A stretch of DNA of 64,000 nucleotides. Source: Beroe forskalii. Its lineage: Eukaryota; Ctenophora; Nuda; Beroida; Beroidae. Of this stretch, positions 1 to 12,105 are shown piece after piece (within the stretch, counting starts at the first letter, position 1; every line of letters begins with the position of its first letter). The translations under genes and the position numbers were made by a program. The notes below the pieces were generated by a model. It did not search any database. It was not told the DNA's origin and was given only the letters and a program-made list of their open reading frames with translations. The DNA is taken from positions 124,001 through 188,000 of the forward strand of contig WFMF01000081.1 of assembly GCA_011033025.1 (NCBI GenBank). Reading direction: 5' to 3'.

Positions 1-3000
1 AAGAAGCAGCATAGCATTACGGATTTAAGGCAATTATGTGAGTTTTATAAGTTGTTACAAAGCTCCATCAGAGCTCAAGCAAGGGCACATAATCATAAGC
101 TATAGAATGTCAAGCAAGAGATCGTCCTTTGAAGGAGGACAAAACGTCAAGATATATAATAAATTATACGCATAATTCATTCATATTATAATTACAAATT
201 TGTCATGTAGCAATTATAAAAGTTGGGCAAGGTCTCAAAGGTGCTTGAAGTACGTACGAGGTTCTTATGGCCTATGGGGAAATGTAACTGTAAGTTGAAA
301 CTGCGTATGTGGTTCTTTAGACTGCATGGGGAACTGTAACTGCGACTTGGGCACAAATGTGAGGAGGTAAGAGAAACTGAGGGTGATATTGCTGAGTCGC
401 CGAGAGAGATTGTTGAGCTTGAGTGGTAATAACAGAGCTGCAAGATACACTTGCGAACATTGAGGATAAAGATTTGAAACTTTGAAATAAACGTATTAAA
501 AGGAATCACGAAAGTTAGAAGATAGAGCAACACCATCAGAATCGCTGACTTGGCAGTGAAAAACACATTGCTCTGAGTTTAGAGCATGTAGTCAATAGTC
601 ATGTCTATTAGAAGTGACGCAGCAACCGGAGAGCAACTGTTAATGGATTGTGTCGCGTGTCATGTTCCCACACACCATACTGCTTTACTGCTTTTATCAA
701 ACCTTTTAGCAGGTCTAACATGACATATATAGATTTGAAATGAATTTCTGTCTGTTAGATTGTTGCAAATGTGTGAAAGAAACAGCTAGCATTGTTAAAC
801 ATAGTTTTCATCACAAAAATACAAAAGTGCTAAAAGGGTTTACTACACTACCATCCATTAGTTTGTTACTTCCACGTTCATGAAATCTATGCAAAAGAAG
901 ACAAATTGACATCCTGAAAATAGTGGCAGAGAGATGACACGGATGACTGATAATATAGACGAATGCCGCTAAAGTCTTTGTAAATAACAATCAGAGCTAG
1001 CATACAGCATGTAAATATTTGAAATGTGTTGTGTCAAAGATAACACCAAAATTATCACGCTATAGCACAGAATATGCTCTGTTTCAGGAACAGAAGCAAA
1101 GAACTGCCCGTACAGACCTGACTGATTCAAGAAATTAGAAAAGCTAAAGAAAGTGAACCTGGTTCAAGATACCAAGAAATGTAGCGCAGAAAAGCAGAAA
1201 CTGCTCACAAAATGCAGCACAGAAACTAAGAAACAACTCGAACTGACTCTAAGTGATGTGTAACGTCACACCAGACCATTGAATAGCGGCAACAGTCTAT
1301 TTTATCTTTTCATCTCAGCAAGAACAACGGCTGCTTTATAAATGATACCGAAGAGTTGTGTATATCATTTGTAAACTAAAATAATATATGAAACGCAGAC
1401 ACAATACAAACATTATTTACTACATTAAACATACTGTGTTTGTGTATAATGGTACCACCGATTGATTATTTTAAAAAGCGGAGGAGGTTGTTTTTAGCAT
1501 CCTCCCACAGAAAACGTCATCAGACACTCTCTTATACCAGCGGAGGGGGCGACACACGACTATAACATGCACATTTCTCAAACACAAGGAAATGTCTTAC
1601 ACACAAGACCATGAAGGAAATATATGTTTCTAGATTACCATGATGATATGATACAGCAGCAGAATCTTGTTGTTGTTGTCCATCTCTCTAAATGCTTGCC
1701 GGTCATTTGCAATCAGTCTCGTCAGTCACATTATTTAATGTGTGAGAAGACGGCTCTCAGTCATGGAAAATGAAAAGTTGGCAGGCCGGTGTCATCAAAA
1801 CACCATCATAAACCATGATAGTGACGTCATAGTCAACTGCCAGTCTCCTGAGTTCGACCTACCACACAGCTTGAGATACGCGACAGGTTTTAATTTAAGA
1901 GTCAAGACACAAAGCACTGTATATATCATGACATTATGTCGGTAGAGGTACAGACTAAAAACACGAAACTATAATGTGCTCTGGATTTCTGACAAGAACA
2001 AGAAGAAACGTAGCATGGGAATTACCGTGTCAGACAGGAATACAGAGAGATAGAAGTCAAAAATAATAAATATCGGTCTCAGAGGCGAACAATAGAGATT
2101 TTAAAATTCCGATTGACGTCATTATTATGAATTTGAATATTGAATTTATGACTTATAACCGCCAATTTTTTGTACGGGTCGTATAAAAGTAGGGAGCAAA
2201 TAATACATCAACTCATTTCATGATACGGCAATCAGCAGGGACAGGAAAGAAAGATAGAGAGAGTGGCATCAAGTAAAAGTGTTGACTGTGTCTGAGTGTA
2301 ATTGGGCAGACACACATGGACACTGCGTCCGTGTCTTGTTTTCCATCAGAAGGATGCACTGTTGATAATGATTTCTTATAATTACTGGAATTCGAGATGC
2401 AGTCACCAGATAAGTTTTCTAATCTTATTTTAACGGTCACATGAGCAGATAAATAAATATAAACAAAAACCAATCACATAATTTCTATTTCGTGCGAATT
2501 GCAGAAAGTAATAAGCTGCCAAAATTAGAACTGCCTGACTCTGGCTGGCAACCAGACTTGGCTAATTTTGACGATTTTTCAAGCAAATTGCACGAAATAG
2601 AATTAAAACGAAAAAAAAATCATGAAAATATTAGGGGCATGAATTTCACAACTCAAAGCAATTTCTTCGCACAATATGGAAATTAAAGAGAATTTTCGAT
2701 AACCAAAAGCAATAAAAGTGGCTAGCAACCAATGGTACGGGGAAGGATACGAATTAAATGAAAGGTCTACACATATAAGAGGCTGATAATTCAATTATAA
2801 TGAAAATATAAGTACCAGTTGAGTGGCGGGCACATACACAGAAATTTGCAGGGATTTTCAACAAATCCACAAAAATGAATGAAAACCCACATGAAATACA
2901 CGAAATTATCACTCCAACCACATTTCAACAACATCGAACACTTATAATGGATTACCATACGACTGTGTACGATATAATTGGTCTACTTGCAATGTGCATA

Positions 3001-6000
3001 TTATAATCAGGAAAAGAGGGAAAAACTCTGGTACACTGACTCTAATATATACTTCAGGTCCAATTAGAGAAGGTCATCAGACTATTAGACGACAGCTAGT
3101 CGAGGTATCCTTATCAGATTCATTGAATTCTTGAGATTTTAGTACAAAATCCCACGCTCACTCAGTATTCGTTTAAATACATATGTACTAATTTAGCATA
3201 GATTAGCTTGAGACTACTGACTTTGAGATAATCTGCTTATTAATTCAAACATTCATTAAAATAGGAACGTATTAATATATTTGAAAGTATACTTCTCAAA
3301 TATATTACTAACTTTGAAACATCATAAATGCCGCAAAAATACAATAATTTATGCAATGTTTAGCAATTAATTCGTCAGCGCATGTCCCATTTCGAGTGGT
3401 GTGAACCATTAAAAACCATGCGCGGGTCCGTCTGAAATGCAAATCACGGGAAAGCGAGACTGAGGAACCACCAAATCCCACAGCAAGTGGTTATTGAAAG
3501 CACCAAATTCTAAATTTTGCTGATTCCGAGAAGCTATTTTTAACTCCGCTGCTGCTGCATAACGCGCAGAAAACGACGCACGTATATTATAGAATGAAAT
3601 ATTCTATTTCACAAAGTAAAAGTCGAAGGCTGTTTACTAAAAATGTGTCACGTGATCACGAAATAGCTCAGTCAACAAGAGGGGCAAAGCAGGCGCCGAA
3701 CAAAGACAACTATGAGAAATGGGGCTCAAAGACGTTTTAAAAGCTCCCCTCTAATAAGTGTTCTGAGGTAAGTCCTCCGCAGAGTTCCACCAGACTTGCA
3801 GCTCCGGAGTTGCTGTATGCAGCGCGGTGGAGGGGACTTGCACACGATAGTTCATACTCCGCACACGGAAAATAGGCGGTTATTTTCAACAATTTGGCAG
3901 CACGCACAAGGTAAATGTCGTCATGTAGACCGCCTATTTATTCTGAGCGCATAATAATGTCTCCTGAGAGTAAGCTACAAACACCACCACTCACACACAC
4001 ACATATTCTCCCTCCTCCTCTCTAGAAATCATATATATTCAGATCAATAAAATATACGACTCACACATAAATTATGTGTATCTCGGGGGTACGCGGGGGC
4101 TTAAGCTATAGACTGTCGTTAATTAGAACGGAGGAAGGAACCTTTGATAATATAGTGGTATGATTTCTAATAAGTTAACGCGGGGAGAATCGGCCTGTTC
4201 CTGTGTTCTGGAAACATGAGGAATTCACAGCGTTACAATCACTTTGTAATCAACAGAATTCATCTGTATTACTTGCATTGAGGAACTTTCAATTTGAATA
4301 TAAAGTCTGGAAAATTCTGAAGGGAAGCCAGTGAACAATCGAGAACTAAGATGGCATAGCATTGTTGCTTTTGAACTTTGGAGTGATTGAACAGGCACGA
4401 GAATGAAGGAAAGCACGCCATCGCCCGTATGATGAATTTACAGAATGCCATTGGCTATAGGACAGATTGATAGCCCGGCAGCAGGCCAGTACCCAAAGGC
4501 TGAATTGATAGCACACCAATGTCCATCAAGGTAGTGAATGAGTCACAACATTGCGCGTGTCGTACGCCAGAGAGACAACCAAGTAAACTGAAACTCCTAA
4601 CTAGCGACCAGGACATAGTTACGATAGTAAACCATACGTTAGCAATCCCTAGCTCATTAGCCGTTTCACGGAACTTACAAAGCAATATAATATCATAATT
4701 GTGGATAAGACGGGCATACGACGAATGAAGTGAAACGATGTCAATAGGCTATTATAGGGACTTCAAAACGGTTTCAAATATTTCTGAAACTTTCAAATCT
4801 GGCAATAAAACCAGCTAAGTAGGAAATGTGGAAGTAAATCGGGTTATTTACCACGGTTATTATTCAGGGCCAGCATTTTACTACGTTCCGTCTCTCCAAA
4901 CAAACAATAGTCAACTTAGTAGACTAATACCATGCAACCACCTACTTCGATTTTGGATTCAGCTCACATTCGTCATGCCATTTCATCATCCTTAGCTAAC
5001 ATTCTTCAAGAACTGAACAACCAAGTTCTCTAAATCATCCGTTGAAGCATTGAAGCGGTGGAAACTGGAAATGGAAATTTTGAACAAAATACGGAATCCA
5101 AAAGCTCCAAAATTTTTCGTGAACCTTTCAAAAAGAAAGTCAAGATGGAAAACTGTTCGATTTTCAACTTCGCCATTCCATGTATGATCGATCATATTCC
5201 AGCTCTTATTACGACCTATTAAAAATCGGGATCTTACCATAACAAACAAATATCATACAATTACAGGGCTAAATACAAGCAACCACCTCGAGTTTTCCTG
5301 TCTTGATGATTACTCACAAATCACAATATACGTCACACAAATACGTCACACAAAATATAGAAGACTTTTAGAATAATATAATGGAGAAGCAGATCAGATA
5401 TGATAGCAAAATAGCTAAATAAGAAACTTTTATATTACAACTCCTTAGAAACTTTGAGACTCTCAGATAGATCTGTCTAGTACATCTGACTAAAACAGAA
5501 CATGTTTGGGAGAATGATGATTCAAACCTGAAACCGTAAAACCTATTTAGTATTTGCATCACGCTGAGAAGTGGTCAGGATCTCCAATATCTTACGATAT
5601 GATATTTACTATGCTGAATGCTCCATCTGCTGCTTAACCCGATGAATGGTGTGGGTTATATCACCAGCGAGAGATCATGGGGTATGCATTCCTTGTAGGA
5701 ATAATTGACACTTAGGCGCCACAAGTTCACCATTCTAAACCATGATAATGGCATCACTCTCAAAGCCTATAGCTCGCTTGGTGACATGCATAAAATCAGC
5801 ATGGATTGGCTGAGGGGACAGCTGACCAGTAGCAACAATAGGGACATGCTCTGGTAGTGATCCGTGAAGCCTGAATAAAGACGGAACCTGGCACCAGGTG
5901 CAGCCTTTATGGGATGTTCAAGAGAGTCTTTGGGGTGCAATCATGGGTCGGGCAAGATGCTGCTATATACTCCCTTATTGGATAGAGAGGCAAGATGCTG

Positions 6001-9000
6001 CCAAATGTTGGATGCACCTAGCACTAACAGGAGAACAACAACGTGTGTGATTGTTGAGGCAAACTGAGGATCAGGTGCCCCCCGTGGGGAGACGGAATGA
6101 AGAATGGGGCTACTAACGACCAGGGAGCTGGTGAGGTGTAGCCAGATGGAACTCTGCTCTGTTCCCCCTTGCTCCCTTGGTGTGAAACATGAATAGAAAG
6201 GCACAGGGGGTGGTAAGAGTAGTAACTCGAGCTTGGTAGTCCAGTGTACGGGAGATGGTAGTCACGAATGGATGGAATGTGTTAGGGTCGATTAAGGACC
6301 CGTTAAGTGCCAGGCTAACTCGATCACGGGTTAGTAGAGGTACAGTGCCGGGAAAAAGGGCACTCATTCGATCTGTTACAGTTCATTCAATTGGGAGCTC
6401 GAGCCAAGTTCCGTGGAAGTTGAAAATTATCAAGTGCCACTTCACCGGTAACTAGGAGACTGGAGGGTTATTTCTGGGAAACGTTCACCGTGGCGATGGT
6501 TTTTCCTGGCTGTTGCTGAGTGCTGACTCAGTTCAACAGATGTTCACTATTCTGATAAAAACAGACACTTGGAAAAAATAGGCGGATCAACGTCATCATA
6601 AGCCAGCCATTCCAATCCATGCTCGTGAAATCACTAACAACCAACTATAGCTTGTTACCAACAAGATTCCCAATAAATTATAATTTCTAAACTGTAAACA
6701 ACCGATGGTCTCATGATAACAATAATTTGGAAATATCGGCAACTTGAAAGGGGATGTATCACCTGACTCTTATAATCAGCTTAATGGATCGGTAAAACGC
6801 TAACAAACTTATTACCAGCAAATGATCTGACGCTTCACACCCCATAATCACTTGGTTACATGGAGATCAAATAGAATTAAGCGTATTGTAACGGCGAAAA
6901 TGTAATCAAAGCTATTTCTTGTTCTCTGATCATTGGTGTAAGAATTGAAAAAAGTGTAGTAGGTATCGAACGACAAATTAAAATGATCGTAAAAAAGGGC
7001 CTTGTAGATTCGTCGGTTCTTTGGTATGAGATTGGAACCTTGGGTGGTGTTTGGCATAGATATCAACTAAAAAACGTCAAAAATGTGCTGTGTAACTAAG
7101 TACTATGATACAGAATACGAAATTCTGCAATCCGCAAATGCAAAGTCATGTAATTAGCGCTTCACAGCCCACACAAACATTCACTAGGAATTGTCATGAA
7201 AATTAATATTTCCCAGGGTCGTACGAATTACCAACTGATAATGTTGACATCGATCAATTGACAGAGTTATAAATAAAACCAAGTGTCACCAACGATGGAA
7301 ATAACTACCACTTCCTCGGACGTGGTCCCCAAAACGATCATCCGAGAGAGAGAAGGAGAAAGAGACGAGAGAGGGTCGAGGGAGGCTGTAAAGTGAGGCA
7401 GTAAATGGTAACATGTACTGCAACATTTAGTAACAAGGAAGAAGGACTTGCAAGTAGGAAGTTCTAATGATGGGGAATGTTGGGGGAAGGACGGGGGGAC
7501 TAATGCCCGTGCCCCGTAATATACGGGGTCTTCTGATAGCCTTCCACTCTTCCAATATATAATGAGGATGGATTTTATCCAAAGGAAAACATGCAAGATA
7601 AAGGGTGGTTTAACTTGACGGAATTATCAGAGATTAATGTTCCCAAAAGATGGCGTAAAATAGCGTATCTTTCACGGACAAGCGGAGAAATAGGTCGAAA
7701 TTGCATGAAAAGGATACAATCACCACTCAACCCTATTCTAACCTGAGTTTAAACCAAAATGGAGCGCAGTTTGGTGGCGTCTGGCAATCAACCAGTCAAT
7801 ATAATATGCAGAGACCCCATGAGCCCATGAGTCAATGCATCATGGCTATCTCCCAGCATCCCTCAACCTCACTACAAGTACGCCAACTAAAAGCCGCGGC
7901 CGCGCACGCGAAGATCAAGCGTTACGACATCATCAACTTACCACATTGCGCTATGATAATGACGACATTTTAAACTCCGCTTATTCCTCTAATGAGCAGA
8001 CTACTACAACAACACTGCCTAAGTGTGTAGTGGATTGAGCTCATGATAAGCCACCCACACAGCCTGCCTCAGACACCCCCACAAAAAGAGGGGGGAGTAC
8101 AAGTCATCAGTTGACATGGGGAAATGCGTGTGTGTAGGTACACAGTGTGGGGGCCTAATGTCGGTAATAATAATGGGTAATAATAAGTACATTTATTATA
8201 ATCGTGCTACCAACTCTGTAGTAGACACTTATAGCGGGTGTCTAAAGTGGTTGAAAGCTCATGATCTATCAGAGATGAGAAGTGAGAAATAATATGCAAC
8301 TGCTGTTTATCATAAGCACTGCCCACAAGTAACTGTCCACTGTTAGGAACTAGAAATTAGAATCAGTTAACAGAATCAGCAAATGATTCAGCGCTACAAT
8401 GGTCTTATGGTCTGATTGAAGTTTTCGATTCTGAAAACAGTTTAATTACAACCAACAAGCTATTGGTTCTGTTAACCAAGGCTTGTTACTGCTGATGATC
8501 AGAAGCTTTATATAGGTACACCTAATTGTCTAACACTTTTTTGCGTGATTCATCACGTCATATGGGGAGCTGCAATTATACTTCACGCGGAATTACGATG
8601 AGGAACTTCTTCTTAATTGGATGCAGCCTCACTCAAGTCTGAAGAGACAAAGATTACTATGGGCACGGATAAGAACTTTCCAGCGTCATCATCATGGCTT
8701 AGAATAGCGAATTGATCACACTGAACAGCCATTTCTTTGATCACCTCTTGATAAAGTGATAAGTGCGCTGCACAGGGGAGGTTTGAAGAGGGGCGCACAA
8801 CTTCCAGTCAATAAGTTAATTGGAAATATTGCAGCAGACCACACAAAAGGTGGATATATATTATGAAATTACCATTATTAATGAGGGGCAAGCTAATGAC
8901 AGTGTGTTTAATTGCTGGGGAGGGCGGGTAGTATATACGTGATACTTATCAGAAGGAAGACCTAGTAAGTAGGTACTGAGGGCAGTGAGGCTGGGAGACG

Positions 9001-10127
9001 CCAATCCGGGCGCCAGTTTATCTACTCTGATTAAAACGAGCTCTGATTATCAGAAATACAAAACGAACTTATTACTTTATTATTCATCAAAAAGTTCAGG
9101 ACTAAAGTCAGATGCACTGTCGAAAGGCTCAAACCTTGAATTTAAAGCAGACATGCAATGAAAGAAAGAGTCGCAGGGCAGAAGATTAGAAGGACAAGAC
9201 GTCTTCCTAGCTGCGAGCGTATATATTCGAGCAAACCCTAGAATTTGCCATCAAATTAAGTTCATTCAAAGATTATACTAGAGTTATATAAACTGTTGGA
9301 GTGATTGGGTTAAACGCTTCATTACGAAATATATATCAGAGAGTCGCTCATGGAACTGCGAGCCTCATTGGATTTGACAGCTACTCAGAATAATATTATA
9401 ACCAATCAACAACACTGAGTGACAGAAAACTCTTACTTTTAGGTGTGAAGTTTGACCCAAGGGGTAGGTCGTATACTGCTTTTTGGGTATAATTGCTATT
9501 GAAATTTAAAATTATGTACAACATCAAACCAAGTGCAGTTGCAGGAAACGTTTACGAATAAATAACTTTACCGACGTCTTATTCGGTGTTGATTAAATTA
9601 AACGATTATATTAGGACCATCAAAGCATCAAGCTTTCAAATTTAATGGATATGGAACTGATTTGAATTTTACCTAATTTGCTCGCTACATAAGCAACTGT
9701 GTTCAATATAAACCCACAAAACAAGTACCTATTTTAGAGGAACAAAACAAAGATAATATCGTTGGGGAGAGATGAAATGCGATGAAAAATAGTACAATTC
9801 CAATCATGCAAGACAATGGAACGTCAAGCAAATATCTCGCCTGTCAAGCAACATCTTCTTTTTGTCTGAACACGAGATTTCGGTAGCCTAGAAAACGTAG
9901 ACTGATTACCTGGAGAGTTTGCAAGCAGCTACTAGCATGTTGAAAAAAACAGCATCTCTGTGGTAAAATTCCGATGATTCTTGAGAGTTAAAGCTCACAG
10001 CTGCGGCGATCTTTTGAAGTCTTTACATCCTCACCCGAGCAGCTTGTTACTTCGTCGTAAGTGTGAAATTTAAATTTCAATTGGATACATTTGTAAATGA
10101 CAAAATGAGATCATGCAAATTACTCAC
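1..10127. other. Gene-poor stretch with short dispersed motifs
   Basis: I recognise no protein-coding exon here. The open frames are short, overlapping and without family resemblance. A good donor-like sequence (GAGGTAAGT near 3,765) could end an untranslated first exon of an unknown plus-strand transcript, but nothing confirms it. The visible structure is a scatter of short dispersed motifs annotated separately (the CATGATAATGACGTCA family and the AAATAGGCGG family). Confidence 0.5.
3867..3939. repeat. Inverted repeat of the AAATAGGCGG motif
   Basis: GGAAAATAGGCGGTTATTTT at 3,867 faces ACCGCCTATTTATTC at 3,929, so the two copies can pair over about ten bases around a 50-base loop. The same motif recurs alone at 6,574-6,587 and 13,522-13,535. 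In the latter two it lies 10-40 bases from a GTCAT or ATGATGTCAC motif, linking it to the CATGATAATGACGTCA family. Confidence 0.45.
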
Positions 10128-11200
10128 CGCTCGGAGTTTCCGCAATTCGTTCAAAGCCATGTCCCGTTCCCGCGTTATCAGCTCGGAAATGTCGATACCA
10201 TCGCTCTGAAACGGAAGGAATAAATTAAAATCAAAATTCATGAGGGAAGAAAGTTATGTAAAAACGACCACGCCAGGGCTCGAACCTGGAATCTCCTGCT
10301 CCGTAGGCAGGCGCCTTAGCCATTGGGCCACGCGGCCGATGCTACGGGAGCAAATCTATAAACAATATTCTAGTTATTGCTTCTTTTAGAATTACTCATC
10401 AGTTCGTAGTGACGCATAAGTTTTCATCTGAGGATAAACGATTAAAATTTAATTCATTTAAAAAGGCAGTATTTAACATCGTCACTCAGAAGTGAGAATC
10501 TGTAAAATAGCAATGATAAGAGCAGGTGATTGAAGTTACGATAAGGGTACTAGATGAATGGATCATCTTCCATGAAGATCATCGAATTTGTTCTTATGAT
10601 AAGAGCCTGGAAGTTCAAGCAATTTGTTAATTTGTCGATAACGTAACATGCGAATAAACGCGCGAAGACGCGCATTGAGTGCGCGCGCCCTTCATGTCAT
10701 GCTGGCTGCAGAAAAAGTGCAATTTTATCTGACTTAAAGAAGCCGCGCGTTCCGTTTAATACGTTGCGCCGTTGCATGTCTCTTTGTGGCAAATTTTTCA
10801 GGACACAAGTATTTCATTGAATTGGCAAGGATTAATTTAATGATTCTCTTCTCGAAGCCTTAATATTTTTGCTTGACAAACACGAACTTGAAATTCGCGG
10901 GAAACTCTCCCATCATGAACATTCAATTTTCAAACAGACTTACATGTAGCAAAGTGTAATGCAGCATGCATCATTAATTGCGGAAGGTTGTGAAATGTGA
11001 ATAGAGCATAACGAGGTGACTTACCCCAGTTTTAGCTTGCAGTTCCTTCTTAAACTGTGCTATCTGATCCTCCTGTTCCATCAGCTTCATCCTCAAGTCA
11101 CGCGACACCGCTCGTAGCTGTAGCCGACATTGCTCGTGTCCGTCATCGTAGTCTTTCCACGTTACGCCTCGCTTTCGCTCCTCCTTTATCATAGGCGAGG
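10128..11200 (-). CDS. Unidentified coiled-coil protein, two internal exons
   Basis: Two minus-strand exons join in phase. Exon 11,200-11,025 has acceptor CCCGCTAG and donor GG|GTAAGT. Exon 10,205-10,128 has acceptor CCGTTTCAG, donor GTGAGT and 26 codons. The first encodes a charged helix with leucine and alanine heptad spacing (peptides such as MKLMEQEDQIAQFKKEL). The second contains ITRERDMALNELRKLR, also typical of a coiled coil. The gene extends in both directions, but I could not place more exons with confidence; a 19-nt microexon near 9,902-9,920 is conceivable. I do not recognise the family; a centrosomal or ciliary coiled-coil protein is only a guess. The intron between the exons carries a tRNA-Arg gene in the same orientation. 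Confidence 0.6.
10265..10337 (-). tRNA. tRNA-Arg (anticodon ACG)
   Basis: The minus strand folds into a complete 73-nt cloverleaf. The acceptor stem is GGCCGCG with CGTGGTC (two G-U pairs). The D arm has the A-box TGGCCCAATGG. The anticodon stem CCTGC/GCAGG closes the 7-base loop CTACGGA, anticodon ACG. The T stem CCAGG/CCTGG closes TTCGAGC. There is no intron and CCA is not encoded. It decodes CGN arginine codons after A34 deamination. It sits inside an intron of the coiled-coil gene on the same strand. Confidence 0.93.
11025..11200 (-). other. Exon of the coiled-coil gene (upstream of the two)
   Basis: This is a 176-bp exon that starts with two bases completing a split codon and ends in phase 0. 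The in-frame ATG at 11,192 could be internal. The open frame continues upstream into intron sequence, so no true start is claimed. Confidence 0.55.
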
Positions 11201-11624
11201 CTAGCGGGAGAAATGGAGGCGTTAGTTGAGAGCAAAAGAGTATGGAATTCAAATTCTAAGTATGGAAATGCAAAGAGCAGCTTACAGTATTGTTCATATT
11301 ACACGGAATTCAAAGGTCAAAGGAGTTGCTCAGGAGTGGGAATCTCAAGGTATTCTAGTATACCTACTAGTATATTGAATGTTCACTTTACGATGCTAAA
11401 GGAAATTGCTGGATTACTCAAGGTACACAGAATACAGTAGTATGAATTACAGTACGGTTTCACACCTTCCAAATTTCTCGACAATATTTCGGATTTAAAC
11501 AGTTCTAGACTAAAAGTGGTACCCCGGTTCAAAGAGTGACAACTTAGTAATGGTATCATGATATAAGGGCACTGGGCAGATTATTTCAGTATATTGGTGT
11601 CAAGACAAAATAACATTCGATTCA

Positions 11625-12105
11625 GGAGGAGCGCTGTCAAGAAGGATTGATGTCAAGGAGAAGTGTTGTTAAGGAAGCGTGGTGTTACGGAAGAATAGTG
11701 TCGAGTAGAGGAGCGCTGTCAAGAAGGATTGATGTGAAGGAAAAGTGTTGTCAAGGAAGCGTGGTGTTACGGAAGAATGGTGTCGACTAAGGGACAAGGG
11801 TGGTGTCAAGGAATAATGATGTCAAGGAATTTTGATAACAAGGAAGAGTGGTATCAAGAAAGATTGGTGTCAAGGAAGGTGGTGTCAATGACTACCTTCC
11901 TTAATGGGTGGTGTCAAGAAAGGCTGGTGTCAAGGAATGGTGGTGTCCAGGAACAAATTTGATGTCAAGGAATAGTGATGTCAAGGAAGAGTGGTGTCAA
12001 GGAAGAGTGGTGTCAACGAAGAGTGGTGTCAAGGAAGAGTGGTATCAAGGAAGTGTGATGTCAAGGAAAAGTGATGTCAAGGAGGGTGGTGTCAAGGAAT
12101 CTCGT
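11625..12105 (+). repeat. Minisatellite, ~15-bp units (GTGTCAAGGAAGAGTG)
   Basis: Units near GGTGTCAAGGAAGAG repeat with small changes to 12,105. The left part (11,625-11,810) also shows a larger direct duplication of about 93 bp containing GCGCTGTCAAGAAGG. The repeat is open in more than one frame, giving Val-Ser-Arg-Lys-rich pseudo-ORFs that are not evidence of a gene. Confidence 0.85.

Noticed and set aside
192-566. 124-aa hydrophobic minus-strand ORF
   Set aside because: Low-complexity hydrophobic translation of AT-rich sequence, no family match, no splice or promoter context.
2492-2686. Possible exon (LPKLELPDSGWQPDLANFDD...)
   Set aside because: The peptide looks protein-like and an AG precedes it, but there is no good donor, no family match and no neighbouring exon.
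5941-6455. Overlapping ORFs on both strands near 6 kb
   Set aside because: They overlap on opposite strands, lack codon structure or family resemblance, and have no splice partners.
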